Assembly (NCBI GenBank): GCA_028285415.1
Contig: JANQPF010000009.1
Span: 62,001 to 126,000, forward strand
DNA from: Pseudomonadales bacterium
GTDB lineage: Bacteria; Pseudomonadota; Gammaproteobacteria; Pseudomonadales; Azotimanducaceae
Reading direction: 5' to 3'
DNA length: 64,000 nt
Shown piece by piece: positions 8,225-16,232 of the stretch. Numbering within the stretch: the stretch's first letter is position 1; the number at the start of each line of letters is the position of its first letter. The notes under the pieces are model-generated. The model saw only the letters and a list, made by a program, of their open reading frames with translations, was not told the DNA's origin and made no database searches. Both the position numbers and the translations under genes were made by a program.

Positions 8225-9325
8225 ATGCGTCGATCAGGATGGCTGCTGCTTCTGGTGGCTTCGACTTCGATGGCCAACATCGAGCCCGAGACCATCGGCA
8301 CATCAACAATGGCCAAACCGGCGTCCACCTGGCTCATGGTGCACGGCGCGCTGGGACCGGCGTACGTTTTCGATACCGCAACCGGAGACATGCAGGGTCT
8401 GCTTTCCCTTTCGCGTTTCACACCGGCGGTCGAAACCCGCGTTGACGCCGGTGAGCTTTATGCCGCGGAGTCGTTCTATTCCCGCGGCCCGCGCGGAGAG
8501 CGCACGGACCTGCTGACGATCTATGACATGACGACCCTGGCACCGGTTGGCGAGGTGGAGTTACCGCAGAAGATCGCGGCGCTGGGATTTCTGCAATACA
8601 TTGAGCTCCTGGACGATCAACGCCACGTTGCGGTCTACAACATGACGCCCGCCGCCTCCGTCAGTCTGGTCGATGTCGAAGATCGGGAGTTTGCCAGCGA
8701 GATCTCCACCCCCGGCTGCGCTCTGATCATGGGTACCGCCAACCGTGGATTTCTGCAGATCTGCGGCGATGGCAGCCTGCAGCTCATTCGAGTGGACGCC
8801 AACGGCGATGAATCTCAGCGGGTCCGCAGCCGCAAGTTCTTTTCGATCGAAGACGACCCGGTATTCGACAAGCCCGTACAAACACCCGAAGGATGGTTGT
8901 TGACCTCTTATCAGGGACAGGTATTCGACGTCACCGTGGACGGCGACGACATCAACATTTCCGAACCATGGTCTCTGTTGACGGACGACGACAAGACTGA
9001 CAGCTGGAGTCCCGGCGGCGGCCAGTTTATTGCATATCACGAAAGCCAGGATTTGTTGTTTGTCCTGGTTAACGCAGACGGTGAGTTTTCCCACGACAGC
9101 GCCGGCAGCGAAGTCTGGATCTTCGACCGCAGCGCCGAACGCAGAATCGGACGTCTATCTCTCGAGCATCCCGGCACCAACCTGTTTGTCAGCCAGAACG
9201 ACGCGCCGCTCCTGACAGTTACCGGCGATGACATGCAGCTGTACGTGTTTGACGTGGAGACGCTGACGCTCGTGCGAACCATCAGCGAAGTCGGCTGGGC
9301 GCCCGGACTTCTGCAGGGTTTTTGA
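8225..9325 (+). CDS. aauB: Aromatic/methylamine dehydrogenase large (alpha) subunit
   Basis: A 366-residue exported protein with a short signal sequence (MRRSGWLLLLVASTSMA). It carries regularly spaced beta-propeller blades (HGALGPAYVFDTATGDM..., LTIYDMTTLAPVGEVELP, VSLVDVEDREFASEISTPGCALIM, GSEVWIFDRSAERRIGRL, LYVFDVETLTLVRTI), as in the seven-bladed heavy subunit of methylamine and aromatic amine dehydrogenases. The heavy subunit scaffolds the TTQ-bearing small subunit in the periplasm; it has no cofactor itself (family knowledge). The small-subunit gene follows after 16 bases. GGAGGG lies just upstream of ATG 8225. The assignment to the aromatic type rests on the small subunit. Confidence 0.88.
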   Translation: MRRSGWLLLLVASTSMANIEPETIGTSTMAKPASTWLMVHGALGPAYVFDTATGDMQGLLSLSRFTPAVETRVDAGELYAAESFYSRGPRGERTDLLTIYDMTTLAPVGEVELPQKIAALGFLQYIELLDDQRHVAVYNMTPAASVSLVDVEDREFASEISTPGCALIMGTANRGFLQICGDGSLQLIRVDANGDESQRVRSRKFFSIEDDPVFDKPVQTPEGWLLTSYQGQVFDVTVDGDDINISEPWSLLTDDDKTDSWSPGGGQFIAYHESQDLLFVLVNADGEFSHDSAGSEVWIFDRSAERRIGRLSLEHPGTNLFVSQNDAPLLTVTGDDMQLYVFDVETLTLVRTISEVGWAPGLLQGF

Positions 9326-9341
9326 CTGGAGGATACGGTTA

Positions 9342-9866
9342 ATGAACATTACGGAGCGTATGCTCGGCTGGCTGGATGACACCGTCGCGCATTCCAGCCG
9401 CAACCTCGCCAGGCGCAGCTCGCGCCGCCGCTTCCTCGGTCGTCTCGGCGCGGTACTCGTTGGCGCGAGCACCCTGCCTTTGCTGCCCGTATCCCGGGCG
9501 AATGCTGAAGGTCCGAAAGAACTCGGCGACCCCCAGAGCTGCGACTATTGGCGCTACTGCGCGCTTGGCGGCACGCTCTGTACCTGTTGCGGCGGATCCG
9601 TCACCACCTGCCCGCCGGGGGCTGAACCCTCTCCCATTTCGTGGATTGGCACCTGCCACAACCCGGTGGACGACAAAGACTATCTGATTTCCTACAACGA
9701 CTGCTGCGGCAAAGCGACCTGCAACCGCTGCTTCTGCCATCGGTCGGAACGTGACCTGCCGGTCTATTCGCCGGCCAAAGCCAACGACATTCTGTGGTGT
9801 TTCGGCACGGAAAGCCGCAGCTATCACTGCACCGTAGCGATTGTCCTGGGCGAAGCCACCACCTGA
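9342..9866 (+). CDS. aauA: Aromatic amine dehydrogenase small (beta) subunit, TTQ-bearing
   Basis: A 174-residue protein with a twin-arginine signal (SSRRRFLGRLGAVLVGAS, residues 27-44). The mature part holds 14 Cys, consistent with the dense disulfide network of this family. The two Trp that are cross-linked into tryptophan tryptophylquinone are W70 (CDYWRYC) and W101 (SPISWIGTC). D120 in ISYNDCCGK matches the catalytic Asp of the Alcaligenes faecalis enzyme (from memory). SPISWIGTCHNP and DYLISYNDCCG resemble aromatic amine dehydrogenase more than methylamine dehydrogenase. It oxidises primary amines to aldehyde plus ammonia in the periplasm. Unusually, no aauE/aauD or mauE/D/G homologue is interposed or adjacent. 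Confidence 0.93.
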   Translation: MNITERMLGWLDDTVAHSSRNLARRSSRRRFLGRLGAVLVGASTLPLLPVSRANAEGPKELGDPQSCDYWRYCALGGTLCTCCGGSVTTCPPGAEPSPISWIGTCHNPVDDKDYLISYNDCCGKATCNRCFCHRSERDLPVYSPAKANDILWCFGTESRSYHCTVAIVLGEATT

Positions 9867-9869
9867 CGT

Positions 9870-10283
9870 ATGCGCGTGAGACTCTGGCTGTCTGCCCTGT
9901 TGCTGGTCCCCGCTGTCAGCCTCGCCGACAATCGTGCAACGTATCTGCTGCACTGCGGCGGTTGCCATCTGATGGACGGCAGCGGCACGCCACCGGAGGT
10001 GCCGAGCCTGCGTGACGAGCTTGGCAGGATCATTCAAGTTGAAGGCGGCCGCGACTACCTGGTTCGTGTGCCCGGCGCTTCCCAGGCACCCGTGACGGAC
10101 GCTGAGCTCGCCGACATCATCAACTGGATTCTGACCGAGTTCAACGCCGACACGCTGGCGCCTGACTTCGGGTCGTTTACCGCCGAGGAAGTCAAGAACG
10201 CACGCGCCCACACGCTTGCGGACCCCCTGAAACACCGCGAAGCGCTCTGGCAGCGCTACCGCACCCACGTGAAGGAGAACTAG
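9870..10283 (+). CDS. Periplasmic c-type cytochrome, single haem
   Basis: A 137-residue protein with signal peptide MRVRLWLSALLLVPAVSLA and one haem site C29-GG-C32-H33. The sequence VPGASQAPVTDAELADIINWIL resembles the C-terminal helix region of class I cytochromes. There is no Met downstream of residue 35, so the usual Met axial ligand is absent; the sixth ligand could be His, another residue, or none. It starts three bases after the aauA stop and is surely co-transcribed, making it a candidate electron acceptor of the amine dehydrogenase or a maturation partner (inference). Confidence 0.88.
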   Translation: MRVRLWLSALLLVPAVSLADNRATYLLHCGGCHLMDGSGTPPEVPSLRDELGRIIQVEGGRDYLVRVPGASQAPVTDAELADIINWILTEFNADTLAPDFGSFTAEEVKNARAHTLADPLKHREALWQRYRTHVKEN

Positions 10284-10801
10284 TCATCCGCCTGCTGATC
10301 ACATTCGTTCTGCTCGCCGCCATGCCGGCGTACGCCGAAACACCTCCGGCAATTGATGGACCCTTCATCGAAGCTGACGACGTGACCTGGAAGGTCAACC
10401 AATTCAACGTGGCTCGCTGGAAGACGCTGGTCGGCGGCATCGAAGGTGGACAGATCGACGCTGAAGACGTCCAGTTTGGTCTATGGGAGCTGGCCCCCCG
10501 GGCGACCTACCACGGTCACAAACACGACGCGCCCGAGATCTACCACCTGCTCTCCGGCAAAGCGCTGTGGCAGGTTGGCGAGCAGAGCCGTGAGGTCACA
10601 GGCGGCAGTACCATCTACACGAAACCCGGCCAGATGCACAAGATGACGAATCTCAGCGACGAACCCGTGAGCGCCATCTGGATCTGGTGGGCACCGGGCG
10701 GAGATACCGCCGTTTTCAGTGCACCGTACATCTTCACCGAGCCCCCGCCAGAGCCACCCAACGGGGTGCCGTTCGAATCTGAGTCGGAGCGTGTGCACTA
10801 G
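10283..10801 (+). CDS. Secreted cupin-domain protein; start codon uncertain
   Basis: A single cupin barrel with metal ligands His-His-Glu-His visible in YHGHKHDAPEIYHLLSG and the second-motif His in GQMHKM. A good signal peptide (VIRLLITFVLLAAMPAYA) is read only if translation begins at GTC 10283 or ATC 10286; the ribosome site AAGGAG at 10272-10277 is correctly placed for this. The first ordinary start, ATG 10322, would remove almost the entire signal. The GTC therefore looks like a mutated GTG overlapping the TAG of the cytochrome gene, or a rare start. The protein is probably periplasmic and belongs to the amine dehydrogenase operon. Its reaction is unknown; cupins include lyases, isomerases and dioxygenases. 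Confidence 0.75.
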   Translation, partial: VIRLLITFVLLAAMPAYAETPPAIDGPFIEADDVTWKVNQFNVARWKTLVGGIEGGQIDAEDVQFGLWELAPRATYHGHKHDAPEIYHLLSGKALWQVGEQSREVTGGSTIYTKPGQMHKMTNLSDEPVSAIWIWWAPGGDTAVFSAPYIFTEPPPEPPNGVPFESESERVH

Positions 10802-10813
10802 CGGAGTCGACCA

Positions 10814-12277
10814 ATGCAGATCAATGCCTTCCTGCTGAGATTCGCCGCGACGGCGTGGGTGCTGAGCGCGTCACTGCATGTCGCAGCCGACAGCCTGGCG
10901 ATTGTCGGCGGGCGCGTCATGGATCCGGAGAGCGGCCTCGACGCCATCCGCCATGTTCTCGTCGAGGATGGCCGAATCGTCGACATCAGCGAGACCGTGC
11001 CTGACGCGGACCAGACCATCGACGCTACCGGTCTGGTGGTGGCACCCGGCTTCATTGATCTGCACGCCCATGGACAGGATCTACCCAGTAACCGCTTTCA
11101 AGCAGCGGACGGTGTCACCACCGCGCTCGAGCTCGAAATCGGCACCTGGCCCATCGCGCGTTTCTACGAGATGCGCGCCGGGAAAGCCCTCCTGAACTAC
11201 GGATCGACGGTCAGCCACGTCATTGCGCGTCACGCGGCGGTTGAGGGTCGCGAAGACGTCACCGCAAATCTCGCGGCCTACTTCCAGAGCGCGTTTGGCG
11301 CCGCGTCCGCGCGGCGCCCCGTATCGGAGACAGAGCTTACCTATGCCCTCGAGCTGATGCGCGAAGGCATGCGTCAGGGTGGGCTCGGCTTCGGCTTCGG
11401 CATCACCTATACACCTGGCGCAAGCCACGCCGAGATCTACCGGGCGTTTGCGCTAGCGGCAGAAATCGGCGCCCCGGTATTCGTGCATATGCGCGGCGCT
11501 GAACGAATGGGCGGTGATCTGCTGGCACCGATACAGGAGGTTGTGAGCAACGCGCTGACCACGGGGACCGCGCTGCACATCGTGCATCTCAACTCCAGCA
11601 CCAACGAATCCGCGCGCCCGGCGCTTGCGATGATTCGCGCGGCCCGCGAGGCAGGTCTCGACGTCACCACGGAGTCTTATCCATATACCGCAGGTTCCAC
11701 GCTCATCCAGAGTGCGCTGTTCGACAACTGGGACGGTGACTATGGGCTCCTGCAATGGGCCGCAACGGGTGAACGTTTGACGGCGGAGACGTTCCAGAAA
11801 TACCGCGCGGAAGGCGGCGCGGTGATCATCCACGGCCGCAACGAGGCCACCAACGCGTGGATTGTGAGCCAACCCGACGTCATCGTTGCGTCAGACGGCA
11901 TTTCCTTCGCCTGGGGGGCTGCTCATCCGCGCGGCGCCGGCACATACGCAAAGGTCCTCGGTTACTATGTCCGAGAGACCGAAGCGCTGGACCTGATGAC
12001 CGCACTGTCGAAAATGACGCTTCTGCCGGCCCGTCGGCTGGAAGCCATAGCGCCCGCAATGCGGCGCAAAGGTCGGGTCCAGATAGGCGCGGACGCTGAC
12101 TTGACGCTGTTCGATCCCGCAAGAGTCATCGACAAAGCAACATACGTGGATACACGACAATACTCCGAAGGCATCGAATACGTGCTCGTCGGCGGCGTGG
12201 CTGTTATTGCAGACGGCGAACTGGTTGAAGGGGTTTATCCCGGGAAACCCATCTACGGGCGCCTGAAAGCGGATTGA
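10814..12277 (+). CDS. Exported amidohydrolase, N-acyl-D-amino-acid deacylase family
   Basis: A 487-residue metal-dependent hydrolase with signal peptide (to about residue 25, ASLHVAA). Domain order is a short beta-sandwich strand (LAIVGGRVMDPESGLDAI), the metal motif GFIDLHAH (about residue 80), barrel segments with HIVHLNSS and TTESYPYTAGS, a catalytic-Asp region VIVASDGIS, and the closing beta-sandwich GRVQIGADADLTLFDP. This is the D-aminoacylase/dihydroorotase-like layout (PF07969 type). It follows the cupin gene by 12 bases as the last gene of the amine operon. It might release amines or amino acids from acylated forms in the periplasm, feeding the dehydrogenase (inference). Confidence 0.88.
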   Translation: MQINAFLLRFAATAWVLSASLHVAADSLAIVGGRVMDPESGLDAIRHVLVEDGRIVDISETVPDADQTIDATGLVVAPGFIDLHAHGQDLPSNRFQAADGVTTALELEIGTWPIARFYEMRAGKALLNYGSTVSHVIARHAAVEGREDVTANLAAYFQSAFGAASARRPVSETELTYALELMREGMRQGGLGFGFGITYTPGASHAEIYRAFALAAEIGAPVFVHMRGAERMGGDLLAPIQEVVSNALTTGTALHIVHLNSSTNESARPALAMIRAAREAGLDVTTESYPYTAGSTLIQSALFDNWDGDYGLLQWAATGERLTAETFQKYRAEGGAVIIHGRNEATNAWIVSQPDVIVASDGISFAWGAAHPRGAGTYAKVLGYYVRETEALDLMTALSKMTLLPARRLEAIAPAMRRKGRVQIGADADLTLFDPARVIDKATYVDTRQYSEGIEYVLVGGVAVIADGELVEGVYPGKPIYGRLKAD

Positions 12278-12280
12278 AAC

Positions 12281-12302
12281 GCCGGTGCCTGACGGCACCG
12301 GC
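12281..12302. terminator. Hairpin between convergent genes, probable terminator
   Basis: GCCGGTGCC (12281-12289), a four-base loop TGAC, then GGCACCGGC (12294-12302) form a perfect nine-pair stem just after the amidohydrolase stop and before the end of the convergent TonB receptor gene. A clear T-run is lacking on either side, so efficiency is uncertain; it could serve both transcripts. Confidence 0.65.
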
Positions 12303-12316
12303 TGATTCCCTTCGTA

Positions 12317-14398
12317 TTACCAGCTGTAGTCGAGTCTCGCAAAGAGGCTCCGACCATATCCCGGAAGCCGCTCGCCCACCGCAAGATCCGCATTACCCCG
12401 CACCCGATTAATGCCACCCAGATGATCGGCATAGTCACGGTCAGCGAGGTTCGTGACGCCGAACCCGAGCTTCAGGCCCTCCGCCATCAGCCAGTGTCCT
12501 TTCAGATTCAGCAACGTGTAACCATTTGTTTCGGTTTCGCTGTTGGTCTCTGACACGTTGTCCTGACTGTCATAGACGAAACTTTCGAGCGTGAGCCCCC
12601 AGCGTTCCGCTTCGTAGTTAACCGCCAGAAACGCGTTCGGCGCTGCCACCCGGTAGAGATCGTCGTTGACGTCGTCCCGCTCTCCGCGCACAAAATTCAC
12701 AACCCCCTCCAGCGACCACCTTTCACTGAGCTGGTAAGCCCAATCCACGTCGAAACCGTAGAAGGTTGCATCAACGTTGTTGAACTCGAGCGGCGCTGCG
12801 TTGCTGGTGCCGTTCATCATGTTCATCATCTGCACGAACATAACAGCAGCCATGTTGCCTGACGCCGTTCCCTGTATGTAGTCAGATACATCTCGATAGA
12901 AGATGCGCGGCGCTACCGTGAAGTCTCCCCGACGCCAATCGAGACCAAACTCGACCTCATGGGCAACCTCGGGGTCGAGCTCCACGTTACCCGTATACGT
13001 GCGGCCATCAGCCAGCCCCGCAGTCGCCTGCAACGGCAGCCACAGGTAGCGCTCCTGATAAGACGGCGAGCGGCTCTTCCGCGAGATGCCGGCATAGTAG
13101 TCGAGCGTCGACGATGCGCCGTAGTTCAGTTTGATCACCCAATCGACGTTGTTGTCCGTCTGTGAGAGATCCGCTGCGTTGAACCCGTCTCGCAGGGCCA
13201 CCGCAGGTGCCATTCCCATCACGGCGGGTGTGGCGTTGACCGAGTCACTATCCATGTCGACGCGGTTGAAACGCAGCCCCGCTTCGACGACCCAGGCGTT
13301 ACCCAGCGCCACCTCGCGCTCGGCGAAAACGCCGAGCACGCGTCGCTCCGAGTCGTTGAAATTCGTCACGAAGAACATCGGGTTGTTGGGATTGTCGATG
13401 TCCGAGAAGTGAATCTCCTCATGCCCGTCGAGGCCGAACGTCCAGGCCCCCGCTTCGAGTGTGACGGCAAATCCCTGGTTGTCGCTGCCGGTGATGTTCC
13501 GGCGCCACATGCCCCCCGCCATCGGCGCGCTGCGCAGGTGATAGTTTGTCATACCGTGATCAATGTCACTGGCATGCAGCTTGGCGTGCACGCGATACGT
13601 TTCGCCCGCATAGTCCCAGGTCACGCCGAAGAGGTCCGAATCGATGTAGGCAATGTCCATCGGCAGCGCGGGCGTACCCGCATCACCGGTTTCGTTGCGG
13701 CCATAAGAAACTCGAACGACGTGACCACCTTGCTGAAAGCCGTAGCCGATGTCATAGCGATCACGCTCGTATTCCGTCGGCACAACGTCACCATCGGCAG
13801 ATTCGGCATCGTCGGCGGATTCACTCAACGCTGACACGTTGAAGAGATGGGTGTCGTTGGCAACCGAAGCTGCCACGCTGACAAGGCGCCCATCATTCAC
13901 CGTCTGCCCCCCGGCTCGCGTGCGGCCGTTGAAGCGAACGCCTCCTTCACTGAACTCACCCTGCCAGGTATTGGCACGAATGACGCCGCCCACGGTCTCC
14001 TGCCCTGCGCTCACCGACGCAATGCCGCGGAAGACCTCGAGCGATTCGAGGTGCGCGGCGGGTGCGTATGACAAGGGCGGGTCCATCCAGTTCGGGCCGC
14101 CGGCGCTGATGATGGCGCCGTTGACCTGGGTTGTGAGGCGGTAGCGAGACATACCCCGGTACTGGGCAATGCCGCTCAGCGGTCCGTTGCTGACGATGTT
14201 TGCACCAACCGCCTTTTTCAGAAGCTGCGCGGAATCCGGAATGACGTCCACCGTTTCCGCAAGCTCAAAAATTCGTGTGTCCTGTTCGGCGACCACCACA
14301 ACCTCCTCGATCTCGGACTGGTCGGCAAGGACGGGCTGGGTCATCAGCGGCAGCGCTACGCACGTAACGCCAACCAGCCCAGCGTTGAAACTGTTCAT
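12317..14398 (-). CDS. TonB-dependent outer-membrane receptor, OprC-like (copper type)
   Basis: A 693-residue receptor: signal peptide to about residue 25 (ALPLMTQPVLA), a TonB-box-like EVVVVAEQD, a plug domain (GPLSGIAQYRGMSRYRLTTQVNG, GQETVGGVIRANT) and a 22-strand barrel ending in Trp (LFARLDYSW). The segment YQERYLWLPLQATAGLADGR is typical of the OprC/copper-receptor branch (from memory), and a Met-rich loop (MFVQMMNMMNG) suits soft-metal binding. It sits downstream of a DUF2946 protein gene often associated with such receptors. AGGAGAACAAC precedes ATG 14398. Copper, or a copper-carrying ligand, is the likely substrate; other metals are possible. Confidence 0.88.
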   Translation of the reverse strand: MNSFNAGLVGVTCVALPLMTQPVLADQSEIEEVVVVAEQDTRIFELAETVDVIPDSAQLLKKAVGANIVSNGPLSGIAQYRGMSRYRLTTQVNGAIISAGGPNWMDPPLSYAPAAHLESLEVFRGIASVSAGQETVGGVIRANTWQGEFSEGGVRFNGRTRAGGQTVNDGRLVSVAASVANDTHLFNVSALSESADDAESADGDVVPTEYERDRYDIGYGFQQGGHVVRVSYGRNETGDAGTPALPMDIAYIDSDLFGVTWDYAGETYRVHAKLHASDIDHGMTNYHLRSAPMAGGMWRRNITGSDNQGFAVTLEAGAWTFGLDGHEEIHFSDIDNPNNPMFFVTNFNDSERRVLGVFAEREVALGNAWVVEAGLRFNRVDMDSDSVNATPAVMGMAPAVALRDGFNAADLSQTDNNVDWVIKLNYGASSTLDYYAGISRKSRSPSYQERYLWLPLQATAGLADGRTYTGNVELDPEVAHEVEFGLDWRRGDFTVAPRIFYRDVSDYIQGTASGNMAAVMFVQMMNMMNGTSNAAPLEFNNVDATFYGFDVDWAYQLSERWSLEGVVNFVRGERDDVNDDLYRVAAPNAFLAVNYEAERWGLTLESFVYDSQDNVSETNSETETNGYTLLNLKGHWLMAEGLKLGFGVTNLADRDYADHLGGINRVRGNADLAVGERLPGYGRSLFARLDYSW

Positions 14399-14421
14399 GT
14401 TGTTCTCCTGAAGATACGACG

Positions 14422-14459
14422 CCGGCTGTCACCGGCACGAAGCCCGCAAAGGGCGGGCA
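14422..14459 (-). promoter_or_regulatory. Two small hairpins in the leader of the TonB receptor gene
   Basis: Between the DUF2946 and receptor genes two adjacent inverted repeats occur: GCCCGC/GCGGGC (14443-14448 and 14454-14459, five-base loop) and GCCGG/CCGGC (14422-14426 and 14433-14437, six-base loop). They lie 24-60 bases upstream of the receptor start in the putative mRNA leader and could act as a processing site, attenuator or weak terminator. No role can be proven from sequence. Confidence 0.35.
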
Positions 14460-14468
14460 TGTCATCAA

Positions 14469-14867
14469 TCAGGCGAAAACTGGAGGGGCGCGCGTATCGT
14501 GGAAGCGCGCGCGGGATTCAAGGGTGACGCCGGCACGTAGCGACGACACGAGTGGAGCGGGTTTGTCCTGCAGCGCAAGCGCTACGGGTACCGCTTCCGC
14601 CAGTGGTTGTTCAACAGCGTTACCAAGCTGGCAATCGCCAAGCGAGCGATTGTCTTCGTGGCCATCGTGATGATGTCCATGCAGGCCCAGCCGATGCGCA
14701 AAACCCATCGGCAAACCTTGCGGACACAGCGACGCCACCCAGCCGTCTTTGAGCTGACCGGGCATCAATCCAGGCGGATACAGGCTCTGCAGCACCAGCG
14801 CCATGAGCGCCGCCCACAGCAATCCGCGCTGCGGCGTCATTTTCAGAATGGATCGGGCGATTGTCAC
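14469..14867 (-). CDS. DUF2946-like small protein, metal-associated
   Basis: About 132 residues from GTG 14867; an ATG at 14840 (MTPQRGLLWAALMALVLQSL) is an alternative start. After an N-terminal hydrophobic segment it has a Cys-Pro motif (ASLCPQGLP) and a His-rich cluster (LHGHHHDGHED), then a second hydrophobic stretch. This layout matches DUF2946 proteins found next to copper receptors and copper-binding genes (from memory). It is likely an exported or membrane-anchored metal-binding accessory. The gene precedes the OprC-like receptor gene by 70 bases on the same strand and is probably co-regulated with it. Confidence 0.7.
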   Translation of the reverse strand: MTIARSILKMTPQRGLLWAALMALVLQSLYPPGLMPGQLKDGWVASLCPQGLPMGFAHRLGLHGHHHDGHEDNRSLGDCQLGNAVEQPLAEAVPVALALQDKPAPLVSSLRAGVTLESRARFHDTRAPPVFA

Positions 14868-14948
14868 CGTCAGCGGTCTTCAACCGTTATGCAAGGAACA
14901 CCAGCGCGCAAGTGTAGACCGTTTGGGCGGCGCTATCTGCCCCCAAGT

Positions 14949-15015
14949 TTGTCCGGAATTCCACGTAATCCGCGATTGCAATCATCTTGACCGGGCAAGC
15001 TTTGTGACCGGACAA
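14949..15015. repeat. Three copies of CCGGRCAA before the BNR gene
   Basis: The 8-mer TTGTCCGG (14949-14956) is the inverse of CCGGACAA (15008-15015), and CCGGGCAA (14991-14998) is a direct copy 17 bases before the last; both direct copies are preceded by GA. They lie 30-96 bases upstream of the BNR-repeat gene start (15045), between it and the divergent DUF2946 gene. They could be a regulator binding array; no regulator is identified. Confidence 0.35.
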
Positions 15016-15044
15016 TCTGCGGGTCCAGCGGAGGAGCAGTCACC

Positions 15045-16232
15045 ATGAACGTGTCCGGCGTCTCACTGCATTCGGGTGTCACTTTGATCGTGGCTACCCG
15101 CAAAGGGCTCTTTTTCGTTCAGGCCACGAGCGATCGTTCCAGGTGGACGCTGCTCGAGCCGGTTTTCCTCGGACATATCTGCCACCACGCTGTCCTGGAT
15201 CCGCGCGACGGGCGCACTCTGGTTGCCGCCGCCGTGACCGGCCACCTGGGGCCCACCATCTTTCGCTCCGATGATGCCGGTCAAACCTGGCACGAGGCTC
15301 AGCGACCGCCGGCTTTCGACAAAGCCAAACCCGGTACGACACCGCGCGTGGTTGATCACACCTTCTGGCTGACGCCGGGCCACGTCAGCCAGCCAGATGT
15401 CTGGTGGGCTGGCACCTCGCCGCAAGCGCTGTGGAAAAGCAGCGATGCGGGCAACACCTGGGAGTCGGTCCGCGGATTCAACGATCACCCCGACTATGAG
15501 CTCCGAACCGAAGATCCACAGGCGGGTACCCCTGATGGCCCCATCCTGCACTCGATTCTCGTCGACCCGCGCGACGCCAACCATCTGTATTTCGGGCTGT
15601 CCGGCGGCGGTGTTTACGAATCCTGCGACGCCGGTGAATCCTGGACGCCTTTGAACCACGGGATGGCCATCACCAACCAGGACCCGGGCGGCGATATGGA
15701 AATCCAGCCGAGTTCAATCGAGTGGAAAGAAATGGGTCCGGATCACGATCCCCACTGTGTACAGATGCACCCCCTCAATCCCGACGTGCTCTACCAGCAG
15801 AATCACTGCGGCATCTATCGGCTGGAGCGGCCGGCGAGCACCTGGAAGCGTATTGGACGCAACATGCCGGCGAACGTCGGCGACATTGGGTTTGTCGTCG
15901 GATTGCACCCGCGAGATGCCGACACCTGCTGGGTTTTCCCAATGGACGGCACGGACGTATGGCCGCGCACGAGCCCGGGCGGTATCCCGGCTGTCTACGC
16001 AACTCAGGACGCCGGCAAGACCTGGCACCCGCAAACCCGCGGGCTTCCCGAGCGGGGCTGGTTTACCGTCAAGCGGCAGGGCATGAGCGTCGACGGCGGG
16101 GAGCCCGCCGGCGTCTATTTCGGCACGACCAGCGGCGAAGTCTGGGGCAGCGTGGACGAGGGGCAGACGTGGGCCTGTCTCGCCCGACACCTGCCGGAGA
16201 TTTACGCCGTGGAAGCGGTGGTGGTGGCATGA
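15045..16232 (+). CDS. BNR/sialidase-like repeat protein (VPS10/YCF48-type propeller)
   Basis: A 395-residue protein without a signal peptide. It contains repeated Asp-box-like units: IFRSDDAGQTWHEA, LWKSSDAGNTWESV, VYESCDAGESWTPL, VYATQDAGKTWHP and VWGSVDEGQTWACL, each S/T-x-D-x-G-x-T-W, the mark of BNR-type beta-propellers. There is no evidence that it is a sialidase. GGAGGAG precedes ATG 15045. Its stop overlaps the next start by four bases (ATGA), so it is translationally coupled to a MoaD/ThiS-like protein. The partnership is recurrent in bacterial genomes as I recall, but its function is not known. Confidence 0.85.
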   Translation: MNVSGVSLHSGVTLIVATRKGLFFVQATSDRSRWTLLEPVFLGHICHHAVLDPRDGRTLVAAAVTGHLGPTIFRSDDAGQTWHEAQRPPAFDKAKPGTTPRVVDHTFWLTPGHVSQPDVWWAGTSPQALWKSSDAGNTWESVRGFNDHPDYELRTEDPQAGTPDGPILHSILVDPRDANHLYFGLSGGGVYESCDAGESWTPLNHGMAITNQDPGGDMEIQPSSIEWKEMGPDHDPHCVQMHPLNPDVLYQQNHCGIYRLERPASTWKRIGRNMPANVGDIGFVVGLHPRDADTCWVFPMDGTDVWPRTSPGGIPAVYATQDAGKTWHPQTRGLPERGWFTVKRQGMSVDGGEPAGVYFGTTSGEVWGSVDEGQTWACLARHLPEIYAVEAVVVA

